Part shown: one piece after another, positions 8,341 through 17,442 of the stretch
Numbering within the stretch: the stretch's first letter is position 1
How the letters are laid out: every line of letters begins with the position of its first letter
Assembly: GCF_025460805.1 (NCBI RefSeq)
Contig: NZ_JAMXFJ010000007.1
Span: 124,001-188,000, forward strand
Source of the DNA: Microvirga sesbaniae
Lineage (GTDB): Bacteria; Pseudomonadota; Alphaproteobacteria; Rhizobiales; Beijerinckiaceae
DNA: 64,000 bases
Reading direction: 5' to 3'
The notes under the pieces: model-generated
Databases searched by the model: none
What the model was told of the DNA's origin: nothing
The model's input: the letters and a program-made list of their open reading frames with translations, nothing else
Position numbers and translations under genes: made by a program

Positions 8341-8344
8341 AAGG

Positions 8345-8420
8345 TGGTGAGCGCGCTGGGACTCGAACCCAGGACCCTCTGATTAAAAGTCAGATGCTCT
8401 ACCGGCTGAGCTACGCGCTC
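8345..8420 (-). tRNA. tRNA-Lys (anticodon UUU)
   Basis: 76 bases including an encoded CCA. The acceptor arm GAGCGCG pairs with CGCGCTC. The D arm is GCTC/GAGC. The anticodon stem TCTGA/TCAGA encloses the loop CTTTTAA, giving anticodon UUU. The T arm CTGGG/CCCAG holds TTCGAGT. All arms pair fully. Accessory genes to the left and core genes to the right meet here, a usual place for island boundaries, although no integrase gene is visible. Confidence 0.95.
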
Positions 8421-8562
8421 CCAGAGGTGAGCCCGAGATAGGGGCTATCGCGCTTCCGGTCAATGGAAAAGCCTTGCCGGGAGGGCGAAACCTCGGGCGC
8501 TGTCGCCTGCGAGGGGTGTTTCAGCCAGTCGCCTCAGGCAGGAACCGGCCTGACCCGGTCGA

Positions 8563-9744
8563 TCAACCTTCCGAACCCATGGCGACGTTGTCGGCGTGCT
8601 GGCCGACTTCAGCCTTGCTGTCCCGCTCGCCCTTGGCCCATCCCTCCTTGACCTCACCGATGTAGTCGTCGAGCCTGCCCTCGGCGATCGCCTTGCGCAA
8701 GCCGGCCATGAGCTCCTGGTAATAGGCCAGGTTGTTCCAGGTCAGGAGCATCATGCCCAGGATCTCGTTCGATCGGACGAGATGGTGGAGATAGGCTCGG
8801 CTATAGGTGTTGGACGCGGTGCATTTCGATTCCGGATCGAGCGGGCTCACGTCCTCGGAGAAGCGGGCGTTGCGCAGGTTCATGCGGCCGTGGCGGGTGA
8901 AAACCTGGCCGTGGCGCCCGGCCCGGGTGGGCATGACGCAGTCGAACATGTCGACCCCCCGGCGCACCGCCTCGACGATGTCGTCCGGGGTGCCGACTCC
9001 CATGAGATAGCGGGGTTTTTCCCGGGGCATGTGCGGCTCGACCGTCTCGATCATGCGCAGCATCACGTCCTGCGGCTCGCCCACGGCCAAGCCGCCGATG
9101 GCGTAGCCTTTGAGGCCGAGGGCCGCGAGTTCCCTGGCGCTTTCGATGCGCAGCCGCTCCACCGCCCCGCCCTGGACAATGCCGAACATCGCCTTGCCGG
9201 GCTGTTCGCCGAAGGCCACCCGGCAGCGCTCGGCCCAGCGCAGGGACAGGCGCATGGCCTTTTCGGCCACCTCGTCGGAACAGGGCAGCTTCACGCATTC
9301 GTCGAGCTGCATCTGGATGTCGGAGCCGAGCAGGCCCTGGATCTCGATCGAGCGCTCCGGCGTCAGCACATGGGTCGACCCGTCGATATGGGACTGGAAG
9401 GTCACCCCGGTCTCGTCGATCTTGCGCAGCGCCGACAGGGACATGACCTGAAATCCGCCGGAATCGGTCAGGATCGGATAGGGCCAGTTCATGAACTGAT
9501 GCAGCCCGCCGAGCCGGGCGACGCGCTCCGCCCCGGGGCGGAGCATCAGGTGATAGGTGTTGCCGAGCACCACGTCGGCACCGAGCGCCTTCACCTGGTC
9601 GGGATACATAGCCTTGACGGTGGCGGCCGTTCCGACCGGCATGAAGGCGGGCGTGCGGATGACGCCCCGTGGCATCCGGATCTCGCCATTGCGTGCCGCG
9701 CCGTCGGTCTTGTTGACGGTAAAGGTGAAAGTCTCGGTGGTCAT
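8563..9744 (-). CDS. tgt: tRNA-guanine transglycosylase
   Basis: 393 residues. It exchanges guanine-34 for a queuosine precursor in GU(N) tRNAs. Core motifs are present: [14 protein letters not shown], the nucleophile-region HIDGSTH, and GGLAVGEP. The start at 9744 (ATG) gives the standard N-terminus. It is co-directional with queA, the next enzyme of the pathway, 119 bases upstream. The zinc site is odd. Against the bacterial C-x-C-x2-C...H pattern only C308 remains; the other positions read S306, S311 and N337. This may be a lineage feature of Rhizobiales. The C-terminal tail is somewhat extended. Confidence 0.95.
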   Translation of the reverse strand: MTTETFTFTVNKTDGAARNGEIRMPRGVIRTPAFMPVGTAATVKAMYPDQVKALGADVVLGNTYHLMLRPGAERVARLGGLHQFMNWPYPILTDSGGFQVMSLSALRKIDETGVTFQSHIDGSTHVLTPERSIEIQGLLGSDIQMQLDECVKLPCSDEVAEKAMRLSLRWAERCRVAFGEQPGKAMFGIVQGGAVERLRIESARELAALGLKGYAIGGLAVGEPQDVMLRMIETVEPHMPREKPRYLMGVGTPDDIVEAVRRGVDMFDCVMPTRAGRHGQVFTRHGRMNLRNARFSEDVSPLDPESKCTASNTYSRAYLHHLVRSNEILGMMLLTWNNLAYYQELMAGLRKAIAEGRLDDYIGEVKEGWAKGERDSKAEVGQHADNVAMGSEG

Positions 9745-9863
9745 TCACAAACTCTCAGGTCGTTCCCGGTCGAAGCGCCGCGAAGGGGAGGCTATTCTCA
9801 ACCGCCACGCGTCGTCGATGGATCCCCTGCCCGACCGTCTGACGGCCAGGGGCGGCAGGCGGC

Positions 9864-10940
9864 TCAGCGGCGATACAGGAGGCTTGCATCGCCATAGGAG
9901 TAGAAGCGATAGCCCGTCTCGATGGCATGGGCATAGGCCGCCTTCATGCATTCCAGCCCTGCAAAGGCGGAAACCAGCATGAAGAGCGTCGAGCGCGGGA
10001 GGTGGAAATTGGTCATCAGCACGTCCACCGCCTTGAAGCGATAGCCAGGCGTGATGAAAATCGCGGTGTCGCCGGAGAAGGGGGCGATCGTCCCATCGCC
10101 CCGGGCGGCGCTCTCCAGCAGCCGGAGGGAGGTCGTGCCGACCGCCACGATCCGCCCTCCCCGGGCCCGCGCCTCGTCGAGGGCCCGGGCGGTCTCCGCC
10201 GAGACGGATCCCCACTCGGCGTGCATGCGATGCTCGTCGGTGTCGTCGGCCTTCACCGGCAGGAAGGTGCCCGCCCCGACGTGGAGCGTCACGAAATGGC
10301 GCGCGATGCCGCGTTCGTCGAGGCGACGGAAGAGGTCCTCCGTGAAGTGAAGGCCGGCCGTCGGGGCTGCCACCGCCCCCTCGTCCCTGGCATACACGGT
10401 CTGGTAATCCGACAGGTCCTTGTCGTCGGTCGGTCGTTTGCCGGCGATGTAGGGCGGCAGCGGCAGCTCCCCGAGCCGGGCGATGGCCTCGTCCAGGAAG
10501 GCGCCGGCGAAGGAGAAGCGCAAGCCGACGTCGCCGCCCTCCCCCTTCTCCACGACCTCCGCGTCGAGGCGCACGAGTTCGCAGGCCGAGCTCTCGGACT
10601 CGTCCCCGAAGCGGATCCGGTCGCCGACATTGAGCTTCTTGGCCGGACGGGCGAAAGCGCGCCAGCGGTCGGCGCTCTCGCGCTTGTGCAGCATGATCTC
10701 GACCCGCGCGGCCGTCTCCTCGCGGACACGCAGGCCGTAAAGCCGAGACGGAATGACCTTGGTGTTGTTGAGCACGAGCACGTCGCCCGGCTGAAGCAGA
10801 TCCGGCAGATCGCGGACGATTCTGTCCTGGAAGCCGGCATCGGGCGGGACCACGAGCATGCGGGCGGCATCCCGCGGCTCCACGGGGCGGAGCGCAATGC
10901 TGTCTTCGGGAAGATCGAAATCGAACAGGTCGACGCGCAT
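9864..10940 (-). CDS. queA: S-adenosylmethionine:tRNA ribosyltransferase-isomerase
   Basis: 358 residues, normal for QueA. It transfers ribose from SAM to preQ1 in tRNA to give epoxyqueuosine. Seen in order: [19 protein letters not shown] at the N-terminus, [24 protein letters not shown] and the C-terminal [17 protein letters not shown], all strong family blocks. The start at 10940 gives exactly the canonical N-terminus; an upstream in-frame extension crosses a family B repeat and is rejected. It is followed by tgt, so the two queuosine enzymes are probably co-transcribed. Confidence 0.96.
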   Translation of the reverse strand: MRVDLFDFDLPEDSIALRPVEPRDAARMLVVPPDAGFQDRIVRDLPDLLQPGDVLVLNNTKVIPSRLYGLRVREETAARVEIMLHKRESADRWRAFARPAKKLNVGDRIRFGDESESSACELVRLDAEVVEKGEGGDVGLRFSFAGAFLDEAIARLGELPLPPYIAGKRPTDDKDLSDYQTVYARDEGAVAAPTAGLHFTEDLFRRLDERGIARHFVTLHVGAGTFLPVKADDTDEHRMHAEWGSVSAETARALDEARARGGRIVAVGTTSLRLLESAARGDGTIAPFSGDTAIFITPGYRFKAVDVLMTNFHLPRSTLFMLVSAFAGLECMKAAYAHAIETGYRFYSYGDASLLYRR

Positions 10941-10980
10941 GGATCCAAATTGCCAGGGCGGCCGGTACGCTCCGCGGCCG

Positions 10981-11060
10981 TCGTCGGGCCTGTCCCGGCG
11001 ATCCCGCCACGTAAGGCACCTTTCCAATCGAGATGGCCGGGACAAGCCCGGCCATGACGA
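10981..11060. repeat. Family B palindromic repeat (degenerate left half)
   Basis: The right half GATGGCCGGGACAAGCCCGG plus CCATGACG is intact; the left half is TCGTCGGGCCTGTCCCGGCG. It lies between ppiB and queA. Confidence 0.75.
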
Positions 11061-11071
11061 ACGATAACGCC

Positions 11072-11539
11072 TCAGGCCGCGTCCGCCGCGACCTTTATGG
11101 ACACGATGCGATCGGGATCGCGCACGGGCTCGCCGCGCTTGATCTTGTCCACGTTCTCCATGCCCTCCGTCACCTTGCCCCAGACGGTGTACTGCTTGTC
11201 CAGGAAGCGGGCATCGTCGAAGCAGATGAAGAACTGCGAATTCGCCGAATGGGGAAAGTTGGTCCGGGCCATGGAGCAGGTGCCGCGCACGTGCGGCTCC
11301 GCGTTGAACTCGGCCTTCAGGTCCGGCAGGTCCGAACCGCCGGTGCCGGTCCCGGTCGGATCGCCGGTCTGCGCCATGAAGCCGTCGATCACCCGGTGGA
11401 ACGGCACGTTGTCGTAAAAGCCCTGGCGGGCCAGGGTCTTGATGCGCTCCACGTGACCGGGAGCCAAGTCGGGACGCAACTCGATGACCACGCGGCCCTT
11501 GGTGGTCTCCATGATGATGGTGTTTTCCGGATCTGCCAT
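11072..11539 (-). CDS. ppiB: Cytoplasmic cyclophilin-type peptidyl-prolyl isomerase
   Basis: 155 residues, cyclophilin fold. It catalyses cis-trans isomerisation of prolyl bonds. Active-site residues are in [27 protein letters not shown] and the later YTVWGKV. No signal peptide is seen, so it is cytoplasmic. The start at 11539 has an AGGAG site. It belongs to the leftward group coaD-ppi-hypothetical-ppiB-queA-tgt. It resembles the exported paralogue at 12098-12646, which suggests an old duplication. Confidence 0.92.
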   Translation of the reverse strand: MADPENTIIMETTKGRVVIELRPDLAPGHVERIKTLARQGFYDNVPFHRVIDGFMAQTGDPTGTGTGGSDLPDLKAEFNAEPHVRGTCSMARTNFPHSANSQFFICFDDARFLDKQYTVWGKVTEGMENVDKIKRGEPVRDPDRIVSIKVAADAA

Positions 11540-11588
11540 CGGGATCTCCTGTGCTGGCTGTATCGGCTGAGTTGAGTCGCCTGCCCGC

Positions 11589-12101
11589 TCACATAGGCCG
11601 GGCGTCGACGAAACGGAAGGAGAAGACGCGCCCGGCAATGGCACGTCCAAAGCTTTCCGTAAAGGGAAGCGGTGTGCAGCGCTCGAAGGCTTCGCGGACG
11701 GCCCGGGTGAAGGGCTCCCGCCGATCGTCCTGGGTTCCCGCCTTGTAATAGGTGATCCGCGGCTGGCCCAGCACCTCGCCGCTGCGCTTGAAGCTCAGGC
11801 GCAGGGTGATTTCCTGGCCGGAGTAACCGCTGCCGGAGGCCGGGCGCCAGCAGGCCTGAATGGCCTGGAAGACCTGGGCGATCCGGTCGATGCGCTCGAC
11901 CTTCGGGGCGTCGGGGTTCGGGCGGACCGTGCCCCTGAGGCCCTCTGGAAGCGGAGGCGGCGGCTGGTAGGGTTCTTCCCACGCATAGGGGTCGAGAGCC
12001 GGGGAGAGCACCTGAGCGGCAAGCGGCGGAGCCGCCGGGCCCCCGAACAGGAGCGCGGCAAGGACCAGCCGCGCTCCGGATCCCGGATGGGGGCGCATCA
12101 T
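11589..12101 (-). CDS. Small exported protein of unknown function
   Basis: 170 residues. An N-terminal signal peptide (LVLAALLFGGPAAPPLAAQ) precedes a proline-rich linker and a compact domain with Q-x-C-W and a late cysteine (FERCTPLPF). The pattern of a secreted protein with a TonB/TolA-C-like tail (FQAIQACWRPAS, ITLRLSFKRSGEVLG, PFTRAVREAFERC) suggests a periplasmic envelope role, but no certain family is assigned. The start overlaps the stop of the upstream cyclophilin by four bases (ATGA), so translation is probably coupled. It sits between two PPIases. Function unknown. Confidence 0.75.
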   Translation of the reverse strand: MMRPHPGSGARLVLAALLFGGPAAPPLAAQVLSPALDPYAWEEPYQPPPPLPEGLRGTVRPNPDAPKVERIDRIAQVFQAIQACWRPASGSGYSGQEITLRLSFKRSGEVLGQPRITYYKAGTQDDRREPFTRAVREAFERCTPLPFTESFGRAIAGRVFSFRFVDARPM

Positions 12102-12646
12102 TTCGCGTCGGCGGCGAGCTGCATCTTCACGATCTTGTCGGGGTTCGACACCATCCCGTTGGCGGCGGCATCCCCCTTCTTGATCTTGTCGGCCACGTCC
12201 ATGCCGGACACGACCTCGCCGAACAGCGTGTACTGGCCGGTCAGCGGCCCGCAGCCCTCGTAGCAGATGAAGAACTGGCTATTGGCCGAATCCGGGCTCT
12301 GCGACCGGGCCATGCCGACCGAGCCGCGCTTGTACGGGGTCTTGGTGAACTCGGCCGGGATGTTGGGCAGGCTGGACTTGCCGGTGCCGGTGCCGGTCGG
12401 ATCGCCCGTCTGGGCCATGAAGCCGTCGATCACCCGGTGGAACACGACACCATTGTAAAAGCCCTGCTTCGTCAGGGCCTTGATCTGCTCGACATGCTTC
12501 GGGGCGAGATCCGGGCGCAGGCGGATGGTGATGCGTCCGTCCTTGGTGTCGAGGAAAACCGTGTTCTGCGGGTCGTTGGCCTGCTGGGCGAGGGCCGGAG
12601 CGAGGCCGGCGAGCACGAACGCTCCGGCGGCGAGCAAACGCTTCAT
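12098..12646 (-). CDS. Periplasmic cyclophilin-type peptidyl-prolyl isomerase
   Basis: 182 residues. A clear Sec signal peptide (MKRLLAAGAFVLAGLAPALA) is followed by a cyclophilin domain with [19 protein letters not shown] and NSQFFICYEG. It folds exported proteins in the periplasm. A strong AAGGAG ribosome site precedes the ATG at 12646. It lies 33 bases downstream of coaD and overlaps the next gene by four bases. It is the exported counterpart of the cytoplasmic enzyme at 11072-11539. Confidence 0.93.
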   Translation of the reverse strand: MKRLLAAGAFVLAGLAPALAQQANDPQNTVFLDTKDGRITIRLRPDLAPKHVEQIKALTKQGFYNGVVFHRVIDGFMAQTGDPTGTGTGKSSLPNIPAEFTKTPYKRGSVGMARSQSPDSANSQFFICYEGCGPLTGQYTLFGEVVSGMDVADKIKKGDAAANGMVSNPDKIVKMQLAADAK

Positions 12647-12679
12647 GGTGGGAAATCTCCTTATCGAGGATGATGCAGC

Positions 12680-13180
12680 TTATGGCTGCCTGAATTTGGC
12701 TTTCAGGCGCTCGGCGACAAGCCCCGGCACGAAGGCCGAGACATCGCCGCGCATTCCGGCGATCTGGCGCACAAGCGTGGCCGTGATGGGGCGGACCGGG
12801 GGCGAAGCCGGGAAGAACAGGGTCTGGATCTCGGGGGCCATGGCGGCATTCATGGAGGCCATCTGGATCTCGTAGTCGAAATCCGTGCCGTCGCGGAGCC
12901 CGCGCACGATCAGGCTCGCGCCGTGGCGGCGGGCCGCCTCGACGGCGAGATCGTTGAAGGTCACGACCTCGAGCGCGACCCCCAGCTCCTGCAGAACCGG
13001 CCCGCAGACCTCGCGCAGCATCTCGGCCCTCTCCTGAGCGGAGAACACCGGGGCCTTCGAGGAATGGACCCCGATGGCGACCACGATCCGGTCGGCCACG
13101 CTGCAGGCCTGGCGCAGGACGTCCAGGTGCCCGTTGGTGACGGGGTCGAAGCTGCCGGTATAGAGCGCGGTGCGGGTCAT
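12680..13180 (-). CDS. coaD: Phosphopantetheine adenylyltransferase
   Basis: 166 residues, the standard CoaD length. It converts 4-phosphopantetheine and ATP to dephospho-CoA in coenzyme A synthesis. The nucleotidyltransferase motif [13 protein letters not shown] (with T/HxGH-type N-G-H) is at the N-terminus; [19 protein letters not shown] and the C-terminal [17 protein letters not shown] are characteristic. The start at 13180 gives the canonical N-terminus. It is first in the leftward group leading to tgt. Confidence 0.96.
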   Translation of the reverse strand: MTRTALYTGSFDPVTNGHLDVLRQACSVADRIVVAIGVHSSKAPVFSAQERAEMLREVCGPVLQELGVALEVVTFNDLAVEAARRHGASLIVRGLRDGTDFDYEIQMASMNAAMAPEIQTLFFPASPPVRPITATLVRQIAGMRGDVSAFVPGLVAERLKAKFRQP

Positions 13181-13275
13181 GGAGCCAAGGCGTAGCCGGA
13201 TTAGGGCCGCCCGGCAAGCCGTGCGCTGGCGCACGGCGGGCCGGACGGCGCCATGAGAGATAACGCTTACCTAAT

Positions 13276-13386
13276 CGCATCGTGCGGAAAAGTGGACCCG
13301 GTTTTCCGCCCCGAACGATGCGCTGCTCAAGGAGATGAGCATCGGATCCGATCCCAAAAGTGGGACCACTTTTGGGTCCGATGCTC
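13276..13386. repeat. Family A palindromic repeat, two-palindrome copy
   Basis: Two linked palindromes. One has CGCATCGTGCGG/CGAACGATGCG ends around a GGAAAAGTGG core, the other has GAGCATCGGA/TCCGATGCTC ends around CAAAAGTGG/CCACTTTTG. The same linked arrangement recurs at 63215-63371. Confidence 0.85.
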
Positions 13387-13405
13387 CAGGTCAGGAGAGA
13401 GAGCC

Positions 13406-13483
13406 ATGATCGTCCGTCTTGTCATCGTCTTCATCACCGCCGTGGCCGTGTTGAGCCCGGCCGCGCTGTCGAGCCTTGTCTGA
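13406..13483 (+). CDS. Putative 25-residue membrane peptide
   Basis: ATG at 13406 behind AGGAGAGAG (13392-13400). The product is almost entirely one hydrophobic segment (MIVRLVIVFITAVAVLSPAA, then LSSLV). It is followed after 40 bases by a very strong terminator (13524-13553). A good ribosome site, a membrane-spanning product and a dedicated terminator between two repeats argue for a real small gene. No homologue is recognised. It could be a membrane regulator, a toxin-like peptide, or a chance frame. Confidence 0.45.
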   Translation: MIVRLVIVFITAVAVLSPAALSSLV

Positions 13484-13523
13484 GCGCAACGGCGGGCGGG
13501 TCCGACCGCCTTCGCACCGACGA

Positions 13524-13553
13524 AAAACCCGCCGACCTGAGCCGGCGGGTTTT
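13524..13553 (+). terminator. Strong Rho-independent terminator
   Basis: A perfect 11-base stem AAAACCCGCCG/CGGCGGGTTTT with an 8-base loop; the T run is part of the stem, so it can work in both directions. It ends the small-peptide transcript. Confidence 0.8.
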
Positions 13554-13564
13554 CCAATTCTCTC

Positions 13565-13671
13565 GAGCATCGGACGGGAAAAGTGGACCCACTTTTGGGA
13601 TCGATTCCGATGCTCCTGCTTCTTTGGAGAGCGCATCGTTCGGCGCGGACCCGCAGGGCCGCACGATGCGC
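13565..13671. repeat. Family A palindromic repeat, two-palindrome copy
   Basis: GAGCATCGGACGGGAAAAGT followed by GGACCCACTTTTGGG and CCGATGCTC, then a linker and a GCGCATCG/CGATGCGC palindrome. It lies just beyond the gyrA stop. Confidence 0.85.
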
Positions 13672-13689
13672 AAGGCCAGGCGCAGGTTC

Positions 13690-16458
13690 TTACCCCTCCG
13701 AAGTCTCGCCGCCCTCGGCCGAAACGTCGTCCTCGCCGTCCTCGTCCTCGCCCTCGATGTGCTCCACCGAGACCACCTTCTCCTTGTCCTTGGTCGAGAA
13801 GACGGTGACGCCCTGCGAGTTGCGGCCGACGACGCGGATGCCCTCGACCGGAACGCGGATCAGCTGGCCGCCATCGGTCACGAGCATGATCTGGTCGGAC
13901 CCCTCGACCGGGAACGAAGCCACAAGCTTGCCGTTACGGCTGTTGACCGCCATGGCGGTGATGCCTTTGCCGCCGCGCCCCGTGATGCGATATTCGTAGG
14001 ACACGGTGCGCTTGCCGTAGCCCTTCTCGGAGAGCGTCAGGATGCACTGCTCCTGCGCGCTCATCTCCGCGTAGCGCTCCTGGGAGAGCGAGAAGTTCGC
14101 GCCTTCCGTTTCCTCCGCATCGTCCGACGCGTCGGCATCCGCGCCCATCTGCTCGCCGGTCACGGCGCGGCGCATCTTGAGATAGGCCGCGCGCTCCTCG
14201 CCGGTCGCCTCCACGTGGCGCAGGATCGCCATCGAGATGATGTCGTCGCCCTCGGCCAGGTTGATGCCGCGCACGCCCATGGAGTCGCGGCCCTTGAAGA
14301 CGCGCACGTCGGTCACCGGGAAGCGGATGCACTGCCCCTTGGCCGTGGTGAGCAGCACGTCGTCGTTCTCCGAGCAGATCTGCACGTCGACGATGTGCTC
14401 GCCCTCGTCGAGCTTCATGGCGATCTTGCCGCCGCGATTGACCTGGACGAAGTCCGACAGCTTGTTGCGGCGCACCGTGCCCCGGGAGGTGGCGAACATC
14501 ACGTCGAGCTTGTCCCAGGACGCCTCGTCCTCGGGCAGCGGCATGATGGTGGTGATGCGCTCGCCCTGCTTGATCGGCAGCATGTTCACCAGGGCCTTGC
14601 CCTTGGCGTTGGGAGCGGCCAGCGGTAGGCGCCAGACCTTCTCCTTGTAGGCCTGGCCCTCGGAGGAGAAGAAGATCACCGGCGTGTGGGTGTTGGCCAC
14701 GAACAGGCGGGTGACGAAATCCTCGTCCCGGGTCGTCATGGCCGAACGGCCCTTGCCGCCGCGGCGCTGCGCCCGGTAGGTCGAGAGCGGCACGCGCTTG
14801 ATGTAGCCGGCGTGGGACACGGTGACGACCATGTCCTCGCGGGCGATCAGGTCCTCGTCGTCGACGTCGGAATCCCAGTCGACGATCTGGGTCCGGCGCG
14901 GGGTCGCGAAGGCGTCCCGGACCTCGATCAGCTCGTCCTTGATGATGCCCATGATGCGGGCGCGCGACCGAAGGATCTCGAGATAGTTGGAGATCTCCGC
15001 GGCGAGCTTGGCGAGCTCGTCGCCGATCTCGTCCCGGCCGAGGGCCGTCAGGCGCTGCAGGCGCAGGTCGAGGATGGCGCGGGCCTGCGTCTCGGACAGC
15101 CGGTAGGTGCCGTCCTCGTTGATCGTGTGGCGCGGATCGTCCACGAGCGCGATCAGGGGCGCGATGTCATGGGCCGGCCAGTCGCGGCCCATGAGGGCCT
15201 CGCGGGCGGCGTTCGGGTCGGGCGCGGTCCGGATGAGGCGGATGACCTCGTCGATGTTGGCCACCGCGATGGCGAGGCCGCACAGCACGTGGGCGCGCTC
15301 GCGGGCCTTGTTGAGCAGGAACTTGGTGCGCCGGGAGACGACCTCCTCGCGGAAGTCCACGAAGGCCTTGATCAGGTCCTTCAGGTTCATCAGCTCGGGG
15401 CGGCCGCCGTTGAGCGCCACCATGTTGGCCCCGAAGCTCGTCTGGAGCGGGGTGTAGCGGTAGAGCTGGTTGAGCACCACGTCGGCCATGGCGTCGCGCT
15501 TGATCTCGACCACGATGCGCATGCCGTCGCGGTCGGATTCGTCGCGCAGGTCCGCGATGCCCTCGATCTTCTTCTCGCGCACGAGCTCGGCGATCTTCTC
15601 GATCAGGGACGCCTTGTTCACCTGATACGGGATCTCGGTGAAGATCAGCGCCTCGCGGTCCTTGCGGACCTCCTCGACCTCGGATTTCGCCCGCATGACG
15701 ATGGAGCCGCGACCGGTCGTGTAGGCGGACTTGACGCCCGCGCGGCCCAGGATCAGCGCGCCGGTCGGGAAGTCGGGACCCGGGATGAGCTCGATCAGCT
15801 CCTCGGTGGAGATGCCGTCATTGTCGATGAAGGCCAGGCAGCCGTTGATGACCTCGCCCAGGTTGTGCGGCGGCATGTTCGTCGCCATGCCGACCGCGAT
15901 GCCGCCGGCGCCGTTGACGAGCAGGTTCGGGAAGCGCGCCGGCAGGACCGACGGCTCATCCTTCGACTCGTCGTAGTTGGGCGTGAAGTCGACCGTGTCC
16001 TTGTCGATGTCGTCGAGGAGCGGCATCGCCGGCTTGGCGAGGCGGGACTCGGTGTAGCGCATGGCGGCCGGCGGATCGCCGTCCACGGAGCCGAAATTGC
16101 CCTGCCCGTCTACGAGCATGAGGCGCAGGGAGAAATCCTGGGCCATGCGCACCAAGGCGTCGTAGATCGCGCTGTCGCCGTGCGGATGGTACTGACCCAT
16201 CACGTCGCCGACGATGCGGGCGGATTTCACGTATTTCTTGTCCGGCGTATAGCCGTTCTCGTGCATCGAGTAGAGGATGCGCCGGTGCACGGGCTTGAGG
16301 CCGTCGCGCGCGTCGGGCAGAGCGCGGCTCACGATCACGCTCATGGCGTAATCGAGATAGGAGCGCTTCATTTCGTCGACGATGGAAATCAGCTTGATGT
16401 CGCTCGCCGGCTGGTCCCCCGCGGGGCCGCCGGAGCGGATATCGTTCGGATCGGTCAA
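13690..16458 (-). CDS. gyrA: DNA gyrase subunit A
   Basis: 922 residues. It is the breakage-reunion subunit of gyrase. The quinolone-resistance region reads [10 protein letters not shown] with S96 and D100 (E. coli Ser83 and Asp87), the susceptible-type residues. The catalytic tyrosine is Y135 in [10 protein letters not shown]. The GyrA box QRRGGKG is present in the C-terminal domain, and an acidic insertion ([14 protein letters not shown]) sits between blades, as usual in alphaproteobacteria. The start codon appears to be TTG at 16458: an in-frame stop lies five codons upstream and the first in-frame ATG is codon 30, inside the conserved N-terminus. It is transcribed alone, away from rnk. 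Confidence 0.97.
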   Translation of the reverse strand: MTDPNDIRSGGPAGDQPASDIKLISIVDEMKRSYLDYAMSVIVSRALPDARDGLKPVHRRILYSMHENGYTPDKKYVKSARIVGDVMGQYHPHGDSAIYDALVRMAQDFSLRLMLVDGQGNFGSVDGDPPAAMRYTESRLAKPAMPLLDDIDKDTVDFTPNYDESKDEPSVLPARFPNLLVNGAGGIAVGMATNMPPHNLGEVINGCLAFIDNDGISTEELIELIPGPDFPTGALILGRAGVKSAYTTGRGSIVMRAKSEVEEVRKDREALIFTEIPYQVNKASLIEKIAELVREKKIEGIADLRDESDRDGMRIVVEIKRDAMADVVLNQLYRYTPLQTSFGANMVALNGGRPELMNLKDLIKAFVDFREEVVSRRTKFLLNKARERAHVLCGLAIAVANIDEVIRLIRTAPDPNAAREALMGRDWPAHDIAPLIALVDDPRHTINEDGTYRLSETQARAILDLRLQRLTALGRDEIGDELAKLAAEISNYLEILRSRARIMGIIKDELIEVRDAFATPRRTQIVDWDSDVDDEDLIAREDMVVTVSHAGYIKRVPLSTYRAQRRGGKGRSAMTTRDEDFVTRLFVANTHTPVIFFSSEGQAYKEKVWRLPLAAPNAKGKALVNMLPIKQGERITTIMPLPEDEASWDKLDVMFATSRGTVRRNKLSDFVQVNRGGKIAMKLDEGEHIVDVQICSENDDVLLTTAKGQCIRFPVTDVRVFKGRDSMGVRGINLAEGDDIISMAILRHVEATGEERAAYLKMRRAVTGEQMGADADASDDAEETEGANFSLSQERYAEMSAQEQCILTLSEKGYGKRTVSYEYRITGRGGKGITAMAVNSRNGKLVASFPVEGSDQIMLVTDGGQLIRVPVEGIRVVGRNSQGVTVFSTKDKEKVVSVEHIEGEDEDGEDDVSAEGGETSEG

Positions 16459-17068
16459 GGTTGGTCTTTCTTAAAACGGTCTGCCCTTTCGCGAGAGCGG
16501 CTTATCAGCGCCGCTTCGTCAAGCCGTTCGGCAGGCCCGCGAATCCAATTGAAATCAGCCTCTTAGATGGGGGAGAACGCCACAATTTTCAAGCTTTTTG
16601 ACGGGTTTTCCAGAGTTTAGGCGAAGGGCGAAATCCGTTTACGTTTCAGCAACTTATTGCTGGATCGGGCGTAGCCTCGGGCGACCGGCTGCCTGCGGGC
16701 CTTTCACGGCCCTGCCCGGACGGTGAGATTCCGGATCAACCGCCAGGTCTAAGTGACTGATTCCGCGTCGTTTCGACCAACCGTACCGGTGGAGGCACAG
16801 GGCCGGCCATGACATGGGGAGAGAGCAGCACCGGCTTCTACCAACCCGCCACGTCATCACCGGGCTTGTTCCGGTGATCCCGCTTCTGTCGGGCGGGGCG
16901 CTTGTCCGATCGGGATGGCCGGCACAAGGCCGGCCATGACGGACGGGTGGAATGATGGACGAGGGCCGGCCATGGCGATGCCCCAGCGGGACCGGCGATT
17001 GCGACGAGCATCGCGCAGCGTCGCCGTCATTTGACAAAGCCGGCCGGGTGTAGGAGCCTCAACCCGTC
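16459..17068. other. Intergenic region upstream of gyrA
   Basis: Holds the gyrA leader, a CAGCAA/TTGCTG hairpin near 16647-16663 and a family B repeat at 16852-16940 flanked by further GGCCGGCCATG fragments. No gene is supported; open frames here are translated repeat sequence. Confidence 0.6.
16852..16940. repeat. Family B palindromic repeat
   Basis: Left half ACGTCATCACCGGGCTTGTT followed by CCGGTGATCCCG; right half ATCGGGATGGCCGGCACAAG followed by GCCGGCCATGAC. Each half is itself a hairpin and the ends are mutually inverted. Confidence 0.85.
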
Positions 17069-17134
17069 ATGTCGAACTTCTTCACGCATCGTCGCGGCCT
17101 GCATCGGGCAGGCAACCTCATCGCGGGCCATTAG
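17069..17134 (+). CDS. Possible 21-residue leader peptide
   Basis: ATG at 17069, stop TAG at 17132-17134, product MSNFFTHRRGLHRAGNLIAG plus H. AGGAG lies at 17052-17056, a rather long 12 bases upstream; TTGACA is at 17031-17036. Just after the stop, GCCCCGAG (17134-17141) can pair with CTCGGGGC (17166-17173). This excludes the alternative hairpin GCGCCCC/GGGGCGC (17156-17175), and a GGGTGCC/GGCACCC hairpin follows at 17219-17235. The layout is attenuator-like ahead of rnk. It may be chance; no known leader family was recognised. Confidence 0.25.
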   Translation: MSNFFTHRRGLHRAGNLIAGH

Positions 17135-17218
17135 CCCCGAGTTCGACGCGCGTCGGCGCCCCGGGCTCGGGGCGCTTCAAGACAGCTGCGCATCCGCACA
17201 TCCTGTCAGGCAGAACGC

Positions 17219-17235
17219 GGGTGCCTCGGGCACCC
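17219..17235 (+). terminator. Hairpin, possible attenuator or terminator
   Basis: A 7-base stem GGGTGCC/GGCACCC with a 3-base loop, followed loosely by GTCGTGTTT. It is 208 bases before rnk. Confidence 0.35.
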
Positions 17236-17442
17236 CCGTCGTGTTTGCCTCTTCCAAACCCGGATCCGCCGGAAGGGCCGAATTCGCCCGTGCAGCGGAC
17301 CACCCGGGCTCCTCATCGCGGTAGGCCGGAACGGCCGCCGTCGAAGGGACGCGCCCGCCCCCTCCCTGTCCACCGGAATTCCCATCATCCCGCCCCGCCG
17401 CAGCTTCCGGATCTGCGGCATCTCGACGTCCAGGAGACATCC

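Noticed and set aside
8200..8344. Remains of an integrase or an attachment site beside tRNA-Lys
   Set aside because: Only two short GTTACCC units are visible; no duplicated tRNA end or integrase domain is in the window.
14686..16566. 626-codon open frame opposite gyrA
   Set aside because: Antisense shadow of gyrA with low-complexity composition and no family motif.
16654..17037. Frames with HGRPCAGHPD...SGITGTSPVMTW peptides, also at 28.9-29.3, 31.7, 40.5-41.3 and 50.9 kb
   Set aside because: These peptides are translations of the family B palindromes, not genes.
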